64,000 bases of DNA from assembly GCA_947243795.1 (NCBI GenBank), contig OX365935.1:372001-436000 (forward strand), written 5' to 3'. The notes beneath the pieces were generated by a model. That model was given only the letters and a program-made list of their open reading frames with translations, had not been told where the DNA came from and did no database searches. Below, piece by piece: positions 1 through 13,200 of the stretch. The position numbers and the translations under genes were made by a program. Within the stretch, counting starts at the first letter, position 1; each line of letters begins with the position of its first letter. Source of the DNA: Saccharomyces uvarum (lineage: Eukaryota; Ascomycota; Saccharomycetes; Saccharomycetales; Saccharomycetaceae).

Positions 1-269
1 TATATGGAATATTAGTAAAGATTTATTAACATATGTTGATAGTAGACTAATAAACTATATTATGAATTTGTTTAAGTGATCAAAGCTTGATCAGAGATTA
101 TATTTCCAATTAGATACAAATACAAAAAAGTTTTGTTTAATATATTACTGGCATGATTTTTAATTGTAGTTGTTACATGCTAATGATCTTCTTTTTGGCA
201 TGAGTTGGTTCATATGACGAAGCTAATACAAATTACATTCATACATCTATAAAAAACCGAACTTTATAA
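1..269. other. Intergenic DNA left of SMP3
   Basis: AT-rich non-coding sequence downstream of SMP3, which is on the minus strand. No open frame, tRNA or clear LTR is visible. From the S. cerevisiae order, SPP2 would be the next gene to the left, so this should be the SMP3 3' region plus upstream DNA of that neighbour. That is inference from synteny. Confidence 0.6.
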
Positions 270-1811
270 CTATTCGATAGAATACGCGGTAAGCCCTGGT
301 TTAAAAGATGTCAAATCATTAAAATCAAAATGATCCAAATCTAAATGAGACAGGTAGTGGCGTTTTGGTTTTAACTTTATCCCTTCATCTACCTCCAATT
401 TCTTTAATTTTGATATCATAGAATCGGACGTTATTAAAGTCAAGGGAGTCTGGGTGCCCTTCAACTGCAATTGTTTGATTGTGTCCTTTAAAAGTTGAAG
501 ATCACAGCCTTTGAGGTCTATTACATGATGATTGCTCACATTAAACGATATCTCATCTATCGATTCAACGCCATTTTGTAAATTGACGACGGAAGAGACC
601 GTTAGCGAGTTATCCATATACATCCATGTTGGCGGCGAATATGTCTTCCACCATAAGTGAACACCCATCGGTTCGCTATGAAATCTGGAGTAATCTCCCA
701 AAAACTGGACTATCCCACTTTGATGTGTAATTCCCATGATAAAACCCATAATTATGTTGAAAAGAAGCCACGCCCCTTTGAACAACATATTATTGACTAA
801 TATCGAGCTCGAACGTGTCCAGCTCAAATTTGTTATGAATAATGGGACTAGTGGTATCAAGAATCTCAATTCTTGATGTTGGAAAAGTGACAAAAATAGC
901 ATTCCTGATACTATTGAGTACGTAGATAACTGATTGAGCTTATAACCGGACAAAATTGCTAGTAACAATGCAGGGCCTATCATTTGTGGTAAATTTACTA
1001 ATAAATGGGTATATTTTGAATGCAATCCGTGTAGTTGTAAATTCTGGGTATCGATATTGTATTTCAGGTTATTCCAAGGTGCGATGATGAGTCCTTTTCC
1101 GTTACTGAAAATCTTTGTATCTATAAGAACAATTAAACAAGATGATATCAAAAACGAAAATGAAAGTAACGAAATAGACTGCCAATGAGTGCGGTAGAAT
1201 TTCCAAAATAATATCAAGCACGGTAGTAAAATAAATGCAGGAAAAGTGACTCTATTAAAAACCCCAATACTGATCATAAGCCCCAGTAAAATCGATTTCT
1301 TGTAGCTATTCTTTTCAGTATTTTTCTCGTCTGCTATGCTTTCCATTACTGTCAGAGTCATCATTAGAATAATCGTTTCCACAGAATTGGAGAACGTATG
1401 AGTTTGATACGTCCAGGTCACGTAGGAGGTTAGAAACAAAAATTTTTTGATAGATTGGACGGCTTTCGTTTCACTTCTTATTAATTTGGGTATGATGAAA
1501 TTACCGCACAATATGATCATTAGATAATTTTGTAATCTCATTAAATATAGGATTGATATTGGGTTATTTTGAAAGTGAGGGAAAATCTTCAAAATGGTGA
1601 ACAATGGCCCGTAGACCAGCAGTAAAGGAACGTAGCTTCTCGCAGCAAAGCCGGGATCAAATTCCCATGGTATGGTACCTTTGCTATTTGTGAACCGCAT
1701 AACCAGGATTTCAATGCATTGGAAATGCTCATCTGGGTGAATATACGATGGGCCTAGAGCCAGCAGTAGTCCAACGGCATATATTGAATAAAGCCACCAG
1801 TGATACTTCAT
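270..1811 (-). CDS. SMP3: GPI mannosyltransferase 4, Smp3
   Basis: A 513-residue polytopic membrane protein that adds the fourth, alpha-1,2-linked mannose to the GPI anchor precursor in the ER, using dolichol-phosphate mannose. The N-terminal hydrophobic segment is followed by PSYIHPDEHFQ, with the HPDEHFQ signature of the PIG-B/PIG-Z/ALG9/ALG12 (GT22) family in the first lumenal loop (about residues 25-32). Many hydrophobic segments follow up to about residue 365, then a soluble tail of about 140 residues. The length is close to the roughly 516 residues I recall for S. cerevisiae. The start is the first ATG in frame and begins MKYHWWLY, like the known N-terminus. Upstream DNA is shared head-to-head with MRPL23. 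The gene is essential in S. cerevisiae. Confidence 0.95.
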   Translation of the reverse strand: MKYHWWLYSIYAVGLLLALGPSYIHPDEHFQCIEILVMRFTNSKGTIPWEFDPGFAARSYVPLLLVYGPLFTILKIFPHFQNNPISILYLMRLQNYLMIILCGNFIIPKLIRSETKAVQSIKKFLFLTSYVTWTYQTHTFSNSVETIILMMTLTVMESIADEKNTEKNSYKKSILLGLMISIGVFNRVTFPAFILLPCLILFWKFYRTHWQSISLLSFSFLISSCLIVLIDTKIFSNGKGLIIAPWNNLKYNIDTQNLQLHGLHSKYTHLLVNLPQMIGPALLLAILSGYKLNQLSTYSIVSGMLFLSLFQHQELRFLIPLVPLFITNLSWTRSSSILVNNMLFKGAWLLFNIIMGFIMGITHQSGIVQFLGDYSRFHSEPMGVHLWWKTYSPPTWMYMDNSLTVSSVVNLQNGVESIDEISFNVSNHHVIDLKGCDLQLLKDTIKQLQLKGTQTPLTLITSDSMISKLKKLEVDEGIKLKPKRHYLSHLDLDHFDFNDLTSFKPGLTAYSIE

Positions 1812-2922
<1,111 letters not shown>

Positions 2923-3429
2923 AATGTTGTATTGCTCAAGCCACGGTTTTTTCTACGTTGTTTTTATATCCTTCTTTTATAGTTTTTAACTTCATGTATA
3001 TACTTGCGTTTATGTATAGGTAAATCAAATACGCACCAAACCCGCTCCCCACTATTAGCGACCAAATACGTGAATCCTAGAGTGAATTTAGTACTTTTTT
3101 ATATTCTTTATACATAAAATTTTATTTATAAGTCATGATGTAAACTCCTCCGTTAAAGCTCATCAATAATTTTAAAAAAGAAACGTTACTTATAATCAAC
3201 AAAATACAAAACGGGGATAAAAACTTGGCTTTTGGAGCCCAGTTTATTATTCATTCTTTTTTTTTTAATTGCTTGAAAGTATTCTTGGTTTATCGCAAAG
3301 TATGCTAAATCTTTTTTCTTTTATCATTATTGCCTATTCATTTGCTCCTTCTTTAACAAAATCAACAAAGAAAATATTCTTAATTTTTTTATTTTTCCTT
3401 TACTTTCCCTAAAATTACAACATTATTTT
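2923..3429. other. Convergent 3' region MRPL23 / RPB2
   Basis: AT-rich gap of 507 bp between two converging genes, with long T runs near 3257-3266 and 3383-3395. It should hold both polyadenylation regions. No other gene is visible. Confidence 0.6.
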
Positions 3430-6400
3430 CTAAAAATCTCTTGAACGATCGGTATATAAACGTGGCGTGATGTTCATAGCCATTAGTTCTTGGAATAATA
3501 ACTTCGCAGCATATGGAATATGGATTTGGTAGATGTCAATCTTATTATCACATCCTTTACATTCAAATTGGTTATGATTCAATTTGGCAATAACTGTCAT
3601 CAACCCACAGATACCACAAATATGAACTCTGAAGGCATCGGATGCTTCCATTAATCTTTCCTTTAAGAATGAAGCGGCACCGTGTGCGATCATACAATCA
3701 CGTTCCATTTCACCAAATCTTAAACCACCGTCTCTTGATCTACCTTCCACCGGCTGTCTTGTTAAAACTTGCATTGGACCACGGGCTCTGGCATGAATCT
3801 TGTCGTCCACCATATGTCTTAAACGTTGGTAATATGTAGGACCAAAGAAAATTTGAGCCATTAGTTTTTTACCTGTGTGACCATTGTACATAACTTCAAA
3901 CCCACGAGACTGGTAACCATGTTCACGTAATAATTTAGATATCCCTTCTACTGTAATGTCTGTAAATGGAGAAGCATCACCTTCGTTACCAGATAATGCA
4001 GCCACCTTACTCAATAAACATTCGATTAAATGGGCCACAGTCATACGAGATGGAATAGCATGAGGATTGATAATTAAATCTGGTACGATACCTTCTGCTG
4101 TAAATGGCATATCTTCTCTACGATATGTGATACCAATAGTACCCTTTTGACCATGACGAGAAGCGAATTTGTCACCGATTTGAGGAACCTTGGTAGTTCT
4201 AACACGAACTTTAACAAACTTCAACCCATCTTGGTTTGTTGTTACTAAAACTTGATCAACGATACCGTTTTCAGTACTTCTTAATGGTGTAGAAGCGTCA
4301 CGCTTAGAATGGTATGCTGTCCTTTGGCCTAGTTCTTCCTCATCTGGTGAAATTGGCGTGGTCTTACCAATAATAACATCTTCACCTGAAACTCTAACAC
4401 CAGGCGCAATTAAACCATCATCGTCTAATTTGTCGTAGGTACCATGTTTCATTCTTAACGTGTTTGTGCGTTGTGGTTTTTCAAAAGTTTCTGTTATAGA
4501 CATACCATATTTCTTTTCTTGATCCATATAGGATCTGAAAAATAAGGATCTGAATAACCCGCGATCAATGGAAGATTGGTTCATAATCATAGAATCTTCT
4601 TGGTTATAACCTGAGTAACATGCAATGGCGACAATCGCATTTTGACCAGCAGGTAATTCCCTGAACTTCAAATATTCCATAGCACGTGTAGTACCTAATG
4701 GTTTTTGTGGATAGTATAGAATATTGGCCATGGTATCCATACGAACATTGTAGTTAGTTAAAAATACACCCATAGCTTGCTTACCCATCGCAGATTGGTA
4801 AGTATTACGTGGAGATTGATTATGGTCAGGAAATGGAATGATCGATGCAGCAACACCAAGAATCATAGATGGATGAATTTCACAATGTGTGAAAGTGGTG
4901 GCATGATGTGATACTCTAATACGTTTAGCGTGGTCAACACCAGGGCCGTTTTCTTCGTTACCTTCTGTTGGCTCGAGATCTTCTGGTTGCATAGCAATCA
5001 AAATGGATTCTTCTTCCTCAGCATCAATATACTCTACTAAACCTTCGTTTAGTAATGATGACCATGTAAATTCTTCAACATCTTCGAAACCACCTTCGAT
5101 ATCTTGATATTCTGTAGTCATTAGTCTAGCAACGTGACCTTTTCTCACCTTTAATTCCTTATGACCGAGTGTTTCATCATCCTCAACAATAAATAATGGT
5201 CTATAAACTCTACCGGCATCTGTGAAGATCTTCAATTCCTTTTCACGGATATCTCTGATCATAGAGACTTCTGGGTTAATATCACCCTTCCTTCTTAAAG
5301 TTCTTAATGTTTCCATTAATCTAGCTGGGTTTCTGTGAACACCATGCCACACACCATTAACGAAAACTCTTGTGGCATCAGGCGATTGATGTGGCACGTA
5401 GTCTTCTAACGGTTCCATACCCCATTCACTCAAGAAAGTGATAATTGGCATTGGATCTGTACCAACGGAAATGCAAGACATAAGTGATAGATTTTTTACT
5501 AAACCACACGCTTGACCTTCTGGGGTTTCTGCAGGACAGACCAACCCCCAATGGGTATTATGCAGTTGACGTGGTTTGGCTAATTTACCATCACGGCCGA
5601 TAGGAGTGTTAGTTCTTCTTAAATGTGATAAAGTGGATGAATAAGTATAACGGTTCAGAACTTGAGAAACACCAGCTCTTGAAGACATGGCCTTCTTTTG
5701 TTCACCCCAGTTACCGGTGGCCAAGGCATACTTCAAACCAGATGTTATAGTTTTTGCATTAATGGCTAATTTCATATTGAAGTCATGAGCTTCTTCCACA
5801 GTTCTTTGCATGTAACGGAAGATATCTTTAGTTAATTTTCTGAATAAACTTTTGAAAAGTTGGGCCAACAATGGACCTGCCAAATCTAATCTTTTTTTCC
5901 CGAAATGATCACGATCGTCTTGATCTTTACGATCCAAAGCACATAATAATAATCTGTTGATCATATAACCTAAGAAAAATGCCTTTCTACTTTCAAAACC
6001 TTCTAACTGAGTAATGTGAGGTAAGAATTCCTTTTGTAAAATGTCCTTTGCATACTGAATTCTCTTTTCTTTTTTGATACCGAGGGCAGTACCACGACGA
6101 CCAATAAAATCTAATGCAGTTTCACGATCTTGAATAACAAACCCATCTTCCACACAGGGTTTAAGCATTTCTAGCATTTGCCAGTCATTTACGTCGTAAC
6201 AAATATGTTCTAGAATTTCACCATCTGGAATAATCCCTAAAGCTCTGAATATAATTACAATAGGAATATCTTGTTTAATATATGGTAAAGTAGCTTTAAT
6301 GGTACGGGCCGAACTACCCTCACGACCATAAAGTTTGACTTGAAGGGTACTGATGAATCTGGATCCCTTTTCAAGAGCTGATCTGATTTCTGCCACATGA

Positions 6401-7104
6401 GAAATTGGGGATGGTGCAGCCTTCTTGAACACTTGGACAATATTACCTGCGGAACGCTCTTGGGCAATTAAAACTTTTTCAGAACCATTAATGATAAAAT
6501 AACCACCCATATCGAAGGGACATTCTTTCAACTTGTATAAATCTGATTCTGTAGCTTCACTTAGGTAACAATTCTTGGATCTTAACATAATAGGTAAACG
6601 ACCAATGAAGACTTTCCCACTCTCGCTATCATCTTCAGACTCTTCGGCGATTAACTCATATTTCAGTTCTCTTCCTGGAACATCGACGGCTTCATATGTT
6701 CTCTTCTTAACATCGACGAACAAACCAGATGAATATGTCAGATTACGTAAACGTGCTTCTTGTGGATACAATGCGTGGGTTACACCATCAGATTCGTTTA
6801 CCATAGGTTTTGTAACGTATATTTTTCCAAAGCTAATCTCATATTTTCTGCTAATATTATCCGATTCGGTAGTGTGTTGTGCCAGCTGTTCCAAAATCAA
6901 AGTGGAGTCCTCGCAAATAATGTCTTGTAAAGTATAGTCAACGAATTGGTTGAAGGAGTCAAGTTGTTGTGAGACTAAACCTTTCTCGCGAAAAAAAGCA
7001 GATATGACAGCCCACGAATCTTCTGCAGTAATTGGGGCACTTCCATCCTCAAATCCATATGGATCCTCCTCATAATACTTTTCTGAGTTTCCAACGTCAG
7101 ACAT
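3430..7104 (-). CDS. RPB2: RNA polymerase II second-largest subunit Rpb2
   Basis: A 1224-residue protein, the expected length for yeast Rpb2, the beta-like subunit that forms one side of the catalytic cleft of RNA polymerase II. Protrusion and lobe are in the first 550 residues. The fork and hybrid-binding regions carry signatures such as [16 protein letters not shown] and [20 protein letters not shown] (with the conserved ED pair near 836-837). The anchor region follows, with [13 protein letters not shown]. The C-terminal zinc site is formed by CGIC and CKGC near residues 1163-1185. It starts [17 protein letters not shown]. Codon choice looks strongly biased, as expected of an abundant essential protein. 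Minus-strand neighbour of ATG40. Confidence 0.99.
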   Translation of the reverse strand: MSDVGNSEKYYEEDPYGFEDGSAPITAEDSWAVISAFFREKGLVSQQLDSFNQFVDYTLQDIICEDSTLILEQLAQHTTESDNISRKYEISFGKIYVTKPMVNESDGVTHALYPQEARLRNLTYSSGLFVDVKKRTYEAVDVPGRELKYELIAEESEDDSESGKVFIGRLPIMLRSKNCYLSEATESDLYKLKECPFDMGGYFIINGSEKVLIAQERSAGNIVQVFKKAAPSPISHVAEIRSALEKGSRFISTLQVKLYGREGSSARTIKATLPYIKQDIPIVIIFRALGIIPDGEILEHICYDVNDWQMLEMLKPCVEDGFVIQDRETALDFIGRRGTALGIKKEKRIQYAKDILQKEFLPHITQLEGFESRKAFFLGYMINRLLLCALDRKDQDDRDHFGKKRLDLAGPLLAQLFKSLFRKLTKDIFRYMQRTVEEAHDFNMKLAINAKTITSGLKYALATGNWGEQKKAMSSRAGVSQVLNRYTYSSTLSHLRRTNTPIGRDGKLAKPRQLHNTHWGLVCPAETPEGQACGLVKNLSLMSCISVGTDPMPIITFLSEWGMEPLEDYVPHQSPDATRVFVNGVWHGVHRNPARLMETLRTLRRKGDINPEVSMIRDIREKELKIFTDAGRVYRPLFIVEDDETLGHKELKVRKGHVARLMTTEYQDIEGGFEDVEEFTWSSLLNEGLVEYIDAEEEESILIAMQPEDLEPTEGNEENGPGVDHAKRIRVSHHATTFTHCEIHPSMILGVAASIIPFPDHNQSPRNTYQSAMGKQAMGVFLTNYNVRMDTMANILYYPQKPLGTTRAMEYLKFRELPAGQNAIVAIACYSGYNQEDSMIMNQSSIDRGLFRSLFFRSYMDQEKKYGMSITETFEKPQRTNTLRMKHGTYDKLDDDGLIAPGVRVSGEDVIIGKTTPISPDEEELGQRTAYHSKRDASTPLRSTENGIVDQVLVTTNQDGLKFVKVRVRTTKVPQIGDKFASRHGQKGTIGITYRREDMPFTAEGIVPDLIINPHAIPSRMTVAHLIECLLSKVAALSGNEGDASPFTDITVEGISKLLREHGYQSRGFEVMYNGHTGKKLMAQIFFGPTYYQRLRHMVDDKIHARARGPMQVLTRQPVEGRSRDGGLRFGEMERDCMIAHGAASFLKERLMEASDAFRVHICGICGLMTVIAKLNHNQFECKGCDNKIDIYQIHIPYAAKLLFQELMAMNITPRLYTDRSRDF

Positions 7105-7909
7105 TCTTGTGTTTTTTGGTTACTCGTGCTCCTTGTTTTCTGTTCCTAAAAAATCTACAATATGGAGCTGATGGCGACTTCCTATTTCGTTCTCTGTGTC
7201 CTTTATATTATTTTAAAGGTTAATTTTCTCTTTTAATATATACGATATGCAAAAAATATCCAAACTGTCTGCAAATCTGAGAGAAAAAGAATGGGTGTAT
7301 CCAAATATCCTAGTATTATAAAGCTGCTCCCTACTTCGACAAGTGTTACTATCCGTAATAGATTGTTAAAAGTAGTGGCCGGCTAACTATTGATTGAATT
7401 ACCACTTGTTTCTTGTTTGTTTGCCACTTTTTTAGAAGCTACTACGAAGTGAAAAAAAATCATCAAAAAATGAAAAATCATTTTCAACGCCAAATAGGGT
7501 AACCTGTAGTCCGGTTGACACCAGTCTAGTTTGCAGTTATTATTAACAAAGGAAAGGGTCTTTTGACATAATGCTGGTAGATGTTACTTTAGTTGCATTC
7601 GAGGTGTAGTATATTGCTCTAACACTCTTCTCATGTTTCCTTTTTCCAGTATTTCTGGCATCACATCTTTCTATGGCGTGATTATGAGGTGGCTCCTTTA
7701 ATAGGTGAAGGGGGGGAAGAAACATCATTGCTCTACTAAGAAACAAAAATTATTTTCTTTTTTTGTTTTTAAATAATGCATACATATGTTTAGATATTTA
7801 TGGGAGATTTTCCGTGTCCCCTCAAAACAATGCGTTGTGCCTAGTATAAGGCTATGTTTTTTTATAAACTACCACGATAGTAAAAAGGCAAAAAACTTCT
7901 TGAGTTGAG
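7105..7909. promoter_or_regulatory. RPB2 upstream region and ATG40 3' region
   Basis: An 805-bp gap between two minus-strand genes in tandem. The part next to 7105 should be the RPB2 promoter and the part next to 7909 the ATG40 3' end. Short minus-strand frames (such as 7543-7746) show no conserved character. I saw no clear Reb1, Abf1 or Rap1 consensus. Confidence 0.55.
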
Positions 7910-8677
7910 CTAATCCAGCTCTGTTGTTTCTTCGAGAATGTCATCCATAAAATCATAATCATTGGGAAACTCTGTACTGGTGAAATTATTTTGGTAAGAA
8001 GATGATTGTTGTGAAGTCTTTTTGTACTGGGTGCCACTATCTGGGAATTCATCACTGTTTTGATGCTTGTATGTGTCGTCTTGTGTTTGTTCTGTAACAA
8101 AGGGCCTGAGCCTCGTCAATATCAGGTTTTGAAGGAAATCGGATGCTTTTGACAAGTAGTAGGTTCTTGGAAATTCGTATCTTTTGGTTATGGTAATTAG
8201 AATCTGAGTCAGTTTACCAAATAAAAATTTGTCATTAGTGTCTTCTGCAAACCAGATATTGTAAACCGAGGAAAACAGTCGGTAACTGTTGAAGTTTGGT
8301 TCCGTTATCTTATTAAGGAAACCGGTGAGCTTGCCCTGAGATTCCATGAAGCTAATGAAATCGTACATCAATTCTCTTGTCAGGCAAATACTCCCAAATG
8401 ACATAAGTAAGGAGGAAAATGGTAAGAAATTCAAAAAGGCATCGATGGGAGTATAGAGGTAAATGAAATGTAAGAATTCATAAAGACTCCAATATTTCAA
8501 CAGTGATTTATAGACAGTGATGACCACTGGAGATTGCCCCAAAGAAGTAGCGGTCTTGGCAGCACTCGCCTCCGAGAAGTTTACGGAAGAGGTCAGATAA
8601 ATCACTTCCAGTGTCAGTTGCAAAGGAATGGCAACAGAGGTGAGCAAAAATAGTGGCCATAAAATTAAATTGAACAT
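7910..8677 (-). CDS. ATG40: ER-phagy receptor Atg40
   Basis: A 255-residue membrane protein close to the length I recall for S. cerevisiae Atg40. That protein is the reticulon-like receptor that marks cortical and cytoplasmic ER for autophagy by binding Atg8. Two hydrophobic hairpin-like regions lie in roughly the first 110 residues (starting MFNLILWPLFLL), consistent with a reticulon-type membrane-bending domain. The C-terminal tail is hydrophilic and contains the Atg8-interacting motif YDFM in NDYDFMDDILEETTELD. The tail before this motif (about residues 195-235) is rich in Q, S and D and appears to be the most variable part. It is transcribed away from PDR5, with a 1.5-kb shared gap. Confidence 0.93.
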   Translation of the reverse strand: MFNLILWPLFLLTSVAIPLQLTLEVIYLTSSVNFSEASAAKTATSLGQSPVVITVYKSLLKYWSLYEFLHFIYLYTPIDAFLNFLPFSSLLMSFGSICLTRELMYDFISFMESQGKLTGFLNKITEPNFNSYRLFSSVYNIWFAEDTNDKFLFGKLTQILITITKRYEFPRTYYLSKASDFLQNLILTRLRPFVTEQTQDDTYKHQNSDEFPDSGTQYKKTSQQSSSYQNNFTSTEFPNDYDFMDDILEETTELD

Positions 8678-9688
8678 AGCTCACTTATAATGGGATGAAA
8701 AGCAGTGGGAAGAGCGATGGGAAGCTAGGTTAAAATGAAGAAAAAAAAAAGAGAAGCGTTAAATCTTGTGTTGTTTCGATTAAATGCTAGAGCAAAACCT
8801 AACAAAATCGAATCGAAATGATATAACGATACTTGCACGTGTATCTTGCTGCCTGTAAAAGCAGTTTGTCGCATATTATCTTTTGTACGATGTTAGAGGA
8901 CAGAATCGATGCATATTAAGGGAGGCCAAGGCTTCAAAGCCCGCAGGTGGTAACCGCCTCGCTTGGGCGAGAGGGTAACGCCAAAAAGCAAGACACACAT
9001 ACTGAATCAAAATAGAGGTAGGGGGGAACCGAGGTTGAGAACAACTGTTCAGCTACGTTTTGTCATTCAATATGCTACGCGGCCTGTACTATTCTATAAA
9101 ATGTAGATAATGTACAAACTAGACTTTTCTACTCTCTTGTATTCAGCATGGTCAAACTTGAAAATTGCCTATATAGCGCGAACTTGCTTTTATGCTTCTC
9201 TTGATTAGTGTCTTGGTCTTTAATTTTAGCGATAAGAAATCATTCAGTAGCCAGTGAAAATCACCTCAAGAGAACAAAAGATAAAAAAGAAAAAGAAAGA
9301 AAGAATACCGAAGACGGAAAAGAATATTCATCCGAACAAAGCAACCTTGGGACCTCCCAAGAGCAACTCAGCCTAGATCACGTCAACAACCACGTGCAAT
9401 CACACCAGAAACGATGGATTTGTGTCATAATATGGTCTTGTATAGCTTAGGAATTTCGTAATACGCGACGTAAAAAAAAAGGGAAAGGAAAAGAAGAGAA
9501 ATCTAAACTCAAATAGCACGACCTCTGGGTAAATTACGGCGCCTGCCAGAAATAGACAAGTGGCAAACACATCTCAGCAGCGATTCTCAAACCATGTTGC
9601 CGCCGAGAAGTCATCCGGAAAACAACTACTCCGTCTGGAAGACTACCACAGAACAGGCTGCTTGAGACATCAAACACTGCCTCATAAT

Positions 9689-9696
9689 TCCACGGA
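9689..9696 (+). promoter_or_regulatory. Pleiotropic drug response element TCCACGGA
   Basis: An exact match to the Pdr1/Pdr3 site family TCCRYGGA, about 518 bp upstream of the PDR5 start. S. cerevisiae PDR5 is known to have three such elements, and the three versions seen here (CACG, CGCG and CGTG cores) correspond to them. Confidence 0.85.
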
Positions 9697-9802
9697 AGAC
9701 CTCTGCGCCTTCTCAACACGGTATTGCCTTTCGGAAGACTCGGGTGGGTGCAGGATCATCTGTGGGACCCGGTTGCGATTCAGCACCCTCTAGAGCCCGC
9801 CT

Positions 9803-9810
9803 TCCGCGGA
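9803..9810 (+). promoter_or_regulatory. Pleiotropic drug response element TCCGCGGA
   Basis: Perfect palindromic PDRE about 404 bp upstream of PDR5. It is the second of three elements and the canonical high-affinity form for Pdr1/Pdr3. Confidence 0.9.
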
Positions 9811-9884
9811 GGGCCGGTACCTGAGAAAAAGAAAAACAGATCTGTATGCCCGCATTGGTAATGTGCTAAAAAAAAGAATATACT

Positions 9885-9892
9885 TCCGTGGA
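9885..9892 (+). promoter_or_regulatory. Pleiotropic drug response element TCCGTGGA
   Basis: The third PDRE, about 322 bp upstream of PDR5 and nearest to the core promoter. It is also a form that could be bound by Yrr1-type zinc-cluster factors, whose site family overlaps the PDRE. Confidence 0.87.
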
Positions 9893-10029
9893 ACTCTTGA
9901 ATGCTGCGGAACGATATCATCTGGATTATAATCTGAACCACATAGGTAAAGCTATTTCTTATAAAAACATCAGCATGGACATATCCTTTATTGTTGACAT
10001 GATTCTTCTTCTCAAAAACTTTACAATAA

Positions 10030-10037
10030 TATAAAAA
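10030..10037 (+). promoter_or_regulatory. PDR5 TATA element
   Basis: TATAAAAA, 177 bp upstream of the start codon and downstream of all three PDREs. This is the usual arrangement for an inducible yeast promoter. Confidence 0.6.
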
Positions 10038-10206
10038 CAGAACGTAAAAGCACAGATATCTAAGGACTGTTTTTAGTAGTCTATCGTCGCTAAATTCAAC
10101 CGCTACCTATCAATCAATCGTTAACAAGTATAATTTTTCTAGGAAAAACGATAGTAGGTGGTTTTAATATATTTCATCTCTTCGCTCAAAATAAGTACAG
10201 CGAAAA

Positions 10207-13200
10207 ATGTCCGAGACAAAGCTCACCAGTAACGTCAATGGCGTCAGCAGCTACTCCTCCGCTTCTTCCTCTACTGAAAACGATGCTGATCTGCATGAGT
10301 ACAATGGATTTGATGAGCAGACGGAAGCTCGTATCCAGAACCTCGCAAGAACTTTGACTGCTCAGAGTGCGCAGCACTCGATCCAATCGGCGTCTAACAA
10401 ACCAGATGACCAATCTATCTTCTCCAGTGGCGTGGAAGGTGTCAACCCGGTTTTCATCGACCCTCAAGCCCCAGGCTATAACGCACAATTAGATCCTAAT
10501 TCCGAAAACTTCTCCAGTGCCGCTTGGGTTAAAAACATGGCCCATTTAAGTGCGGCAGACCCAGATTTTTATAAACCATATTCCTTGGGTTGCGCCTGGA
10601 AGAACTTAAGTGCCTCAGGTGATTCCGCTGATGTCGCATACCAACCTACCGTGTTCAATGCCCCATACAAAATAATTAAAACCGGCATGAGAATGTTCCA
10701 AAATTCAAATGAAGGTAACACTTTCCAAATCTTGAAACCCATGGAGGGTTGTCTAAACCCAGGTGAACTATTGGTCGTTTTGGGTAGACCAGGTTCTGGT
10801 TGTACCACTCTATTGAAATCCATTTCTTCAAATACTCACGGTTTTGATCTGGGAACAGACACAGAAATCTCCTACAGCGGGTACTCCGGCGATGATATTA
10901 AAAAACATTATCGTGGTGAAGTTGTTTACAATGCAGAAGCTGATATCCATTTACCCCATTTAACAGTTTTCCAAACTTTACTTACAGTCGCTAGATTAAA
11001 GACTCCTCAAAATCGTATAAAGGGTGTGGATAGAGAAAGTTATGCTAGCCATTTGGCTGAAGTTGCTATGGCTACCTATGGTCTATCTCATACCAGAAAT
11101 ACCAAGGTCGGTAGTGATTTAGTCAGAGGTGTCTCCGGTGGTGAAAGAAAGCGTGTTTCTATCGCAGAAGTCTCCATTTGTGGGTCTAAGTTCCAATGTT
11201 GGGATAATGCTACAAGAGGTTTGGATTCCGCTACCGCTTTGGAGTTCATCCGTGCTTTGAAAATTCAAGCCAACATTTCGAACACATCTGCCACTGTGGC
11301 TATCTACCAATGTTCTCAAGATGCATATGATCTATTTAATAAAGTGTGCGTCTTAGATGACGGTTATCAAATTTATTATGGCCCAGGTGATAAGGCCAAG
11401 AAATATTTCGAGGATATGGGGTACGTGTGTCCAAGTAGACAGACAACCGCTGATTTCTTGACCTCCGTGACCAGTGTCTCAGAAAGAATACTGAACGAAG
11501 ACATGTTGAAAAAAGGCATCAACATCCCACAAACACCAAAGGACATGAATGATTACTGGATGAAGTCCCAAAACTACAAAGAATTAATGGAAGAAATCGA
11601 CCAAAAAATTAATAGTAATGATGAGGCCGCCCGTGAAGCCATCAAGGTAGCCCACATTGCTAAACAATCAAATAGAGCAAGACCCACCTCTCCTTACACT
11701 GTTAATTATATGATGCAAGTCAAATACCTACTGGGGAGAAATATGTGGAGAATACGAAATAATATTGGGTTTACATTGTTCATGATCTTGGGTAATTCCG
11801 GTATGGCTTTGATTTTGGGTTCCATGTTTTACAAAATTATGAAACATGGTGACACTTCTACTTTCTTCTTCCGTGGTTCTGCTATGTTTTTTGCCATCTT
11901 GTTTAATGCGTTCTCTTCTTTACTGGAAATTTTCTCGTTATATGAAGCTAGGCCAATTACCGAAAAGCATAGAACTTACTCTTTATACCATCCAAGTGCT
12001 GATGCGTTTGCATCAGTACTTTCCGAAGTACCTACAAAGCTCATCATTGCTGTTTGTTTCAACATTATCTTCTATTTCTTAGTTGACTTCAGAAGAGACG
12101 GTGGGGTTTTCTTTTTCTACCTACTAATTAATATCGTTGCTGTTTTCTCTATGTCTCATTTGTTTAGATGCGTTGGTTCGCTAACAAAAACATTATCAGA
12201 GGCTATGGTTCCCGCTTCTATGTTACTTTTGTCTCTGTCTATGTACACCGGGTTTGCCATTCCAAAGAAGAAGATTTTAGGATGGTCTAAATGGATTTGG
12301 TATATCAATCCATTGGCTTACTTATTCGAATCTTTGTTAGTAAATGAATTTCACGATAGAAAATTTCCATGTGCTCAATATATTCCTCGTGGTTCTGCTT
12401 ACGCAAATTCAACGGGTACAGAAACCATCTGCAGCGTGGTTGGTGCTGTTCCTGGCCAAGATTATGTGTCAGGAGATGATTTCATCAAAGAAAGTTACCA
12501 ATATTATCATAGCCACAAATGGCGTGGATTCGGCATTGGTATGGCCTATGTTATTTTCTTTTTCTTCGTTTATCTATTCCTATGTGAATATAATGAAGGT
12601 GCTAAACAAAAAGGTGAGATCTTAGTCTTCCCACGTAGTATTGTGAAAAAGATGAAGAAACAAGGTGCCTTGAAAGAGAAAAATGGTAACGATCCTGAAA
12701 ATGTTGGTGAACGTAGCGATTTTTCTAGCGATAAAAAAATGCTACAAGAAAGTTCCGAAGAAGAATCCGATACTTATGGGGAAGTTGGTTTATCCAAGTC
12801 TGAAGCTATTTTCCACTGGAGAAATTTATGTTATGAAGTCCAGATTAAAACCGAAACAAGACGTATCTTGAACAACGTTGATGGCTGGGTAAAACCAGGT
12901 ACTTTAACTGCTTTAATGGGTGCTTCCGGGGCCGGTAAAACTACCCTATTAGATTGTTTAGCTGACAGAGTGACCATGGGTGTCATAACTGGTGATATCT
13001 TTGTCAATGGTATTTCTCGTGATCAATCTTTCCCAAGATCCATTGGTTACTGTCAACAACAAGATTTACACTTGAAAACTGCTACTGTAAGAGAATCATT
13101 AAGATTTTCTGCATATTTACGTCAACCTGCTGAAGTCTCCATTGAAGAGAAAAATGCCTACGTTGAAGAAGTTATCAAGATTTTGGAAATGGAGAAGTAT

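Larger units (their letters stand above)
8678..10206. promoter_or_regulatory. ATG40 / PDR5 divergent intergenic region
   Basis: A long, 1529-bp gap upstream of the drug pump gene. It holds three Pdr1/Pdr3 response elements between 9689 and 9892 and a TATA element near 10030, listed separately. The rest has no convincing gene. A plus-strand frame at 9208-9450 is low-complexity (K/E-rich) and is not supported. The half near ATG40 (8678-8870) should carry that gene's promoter. Confidence 0.75.

Noticed and set aside
9208-9450. 80-codon plus-strand frame in the ATG40/PDR5 gap
   Set aside because: It has no ATG at its beginning, the product is low-complexity Lys/Glu-rich, and the region is a regulatory gap.
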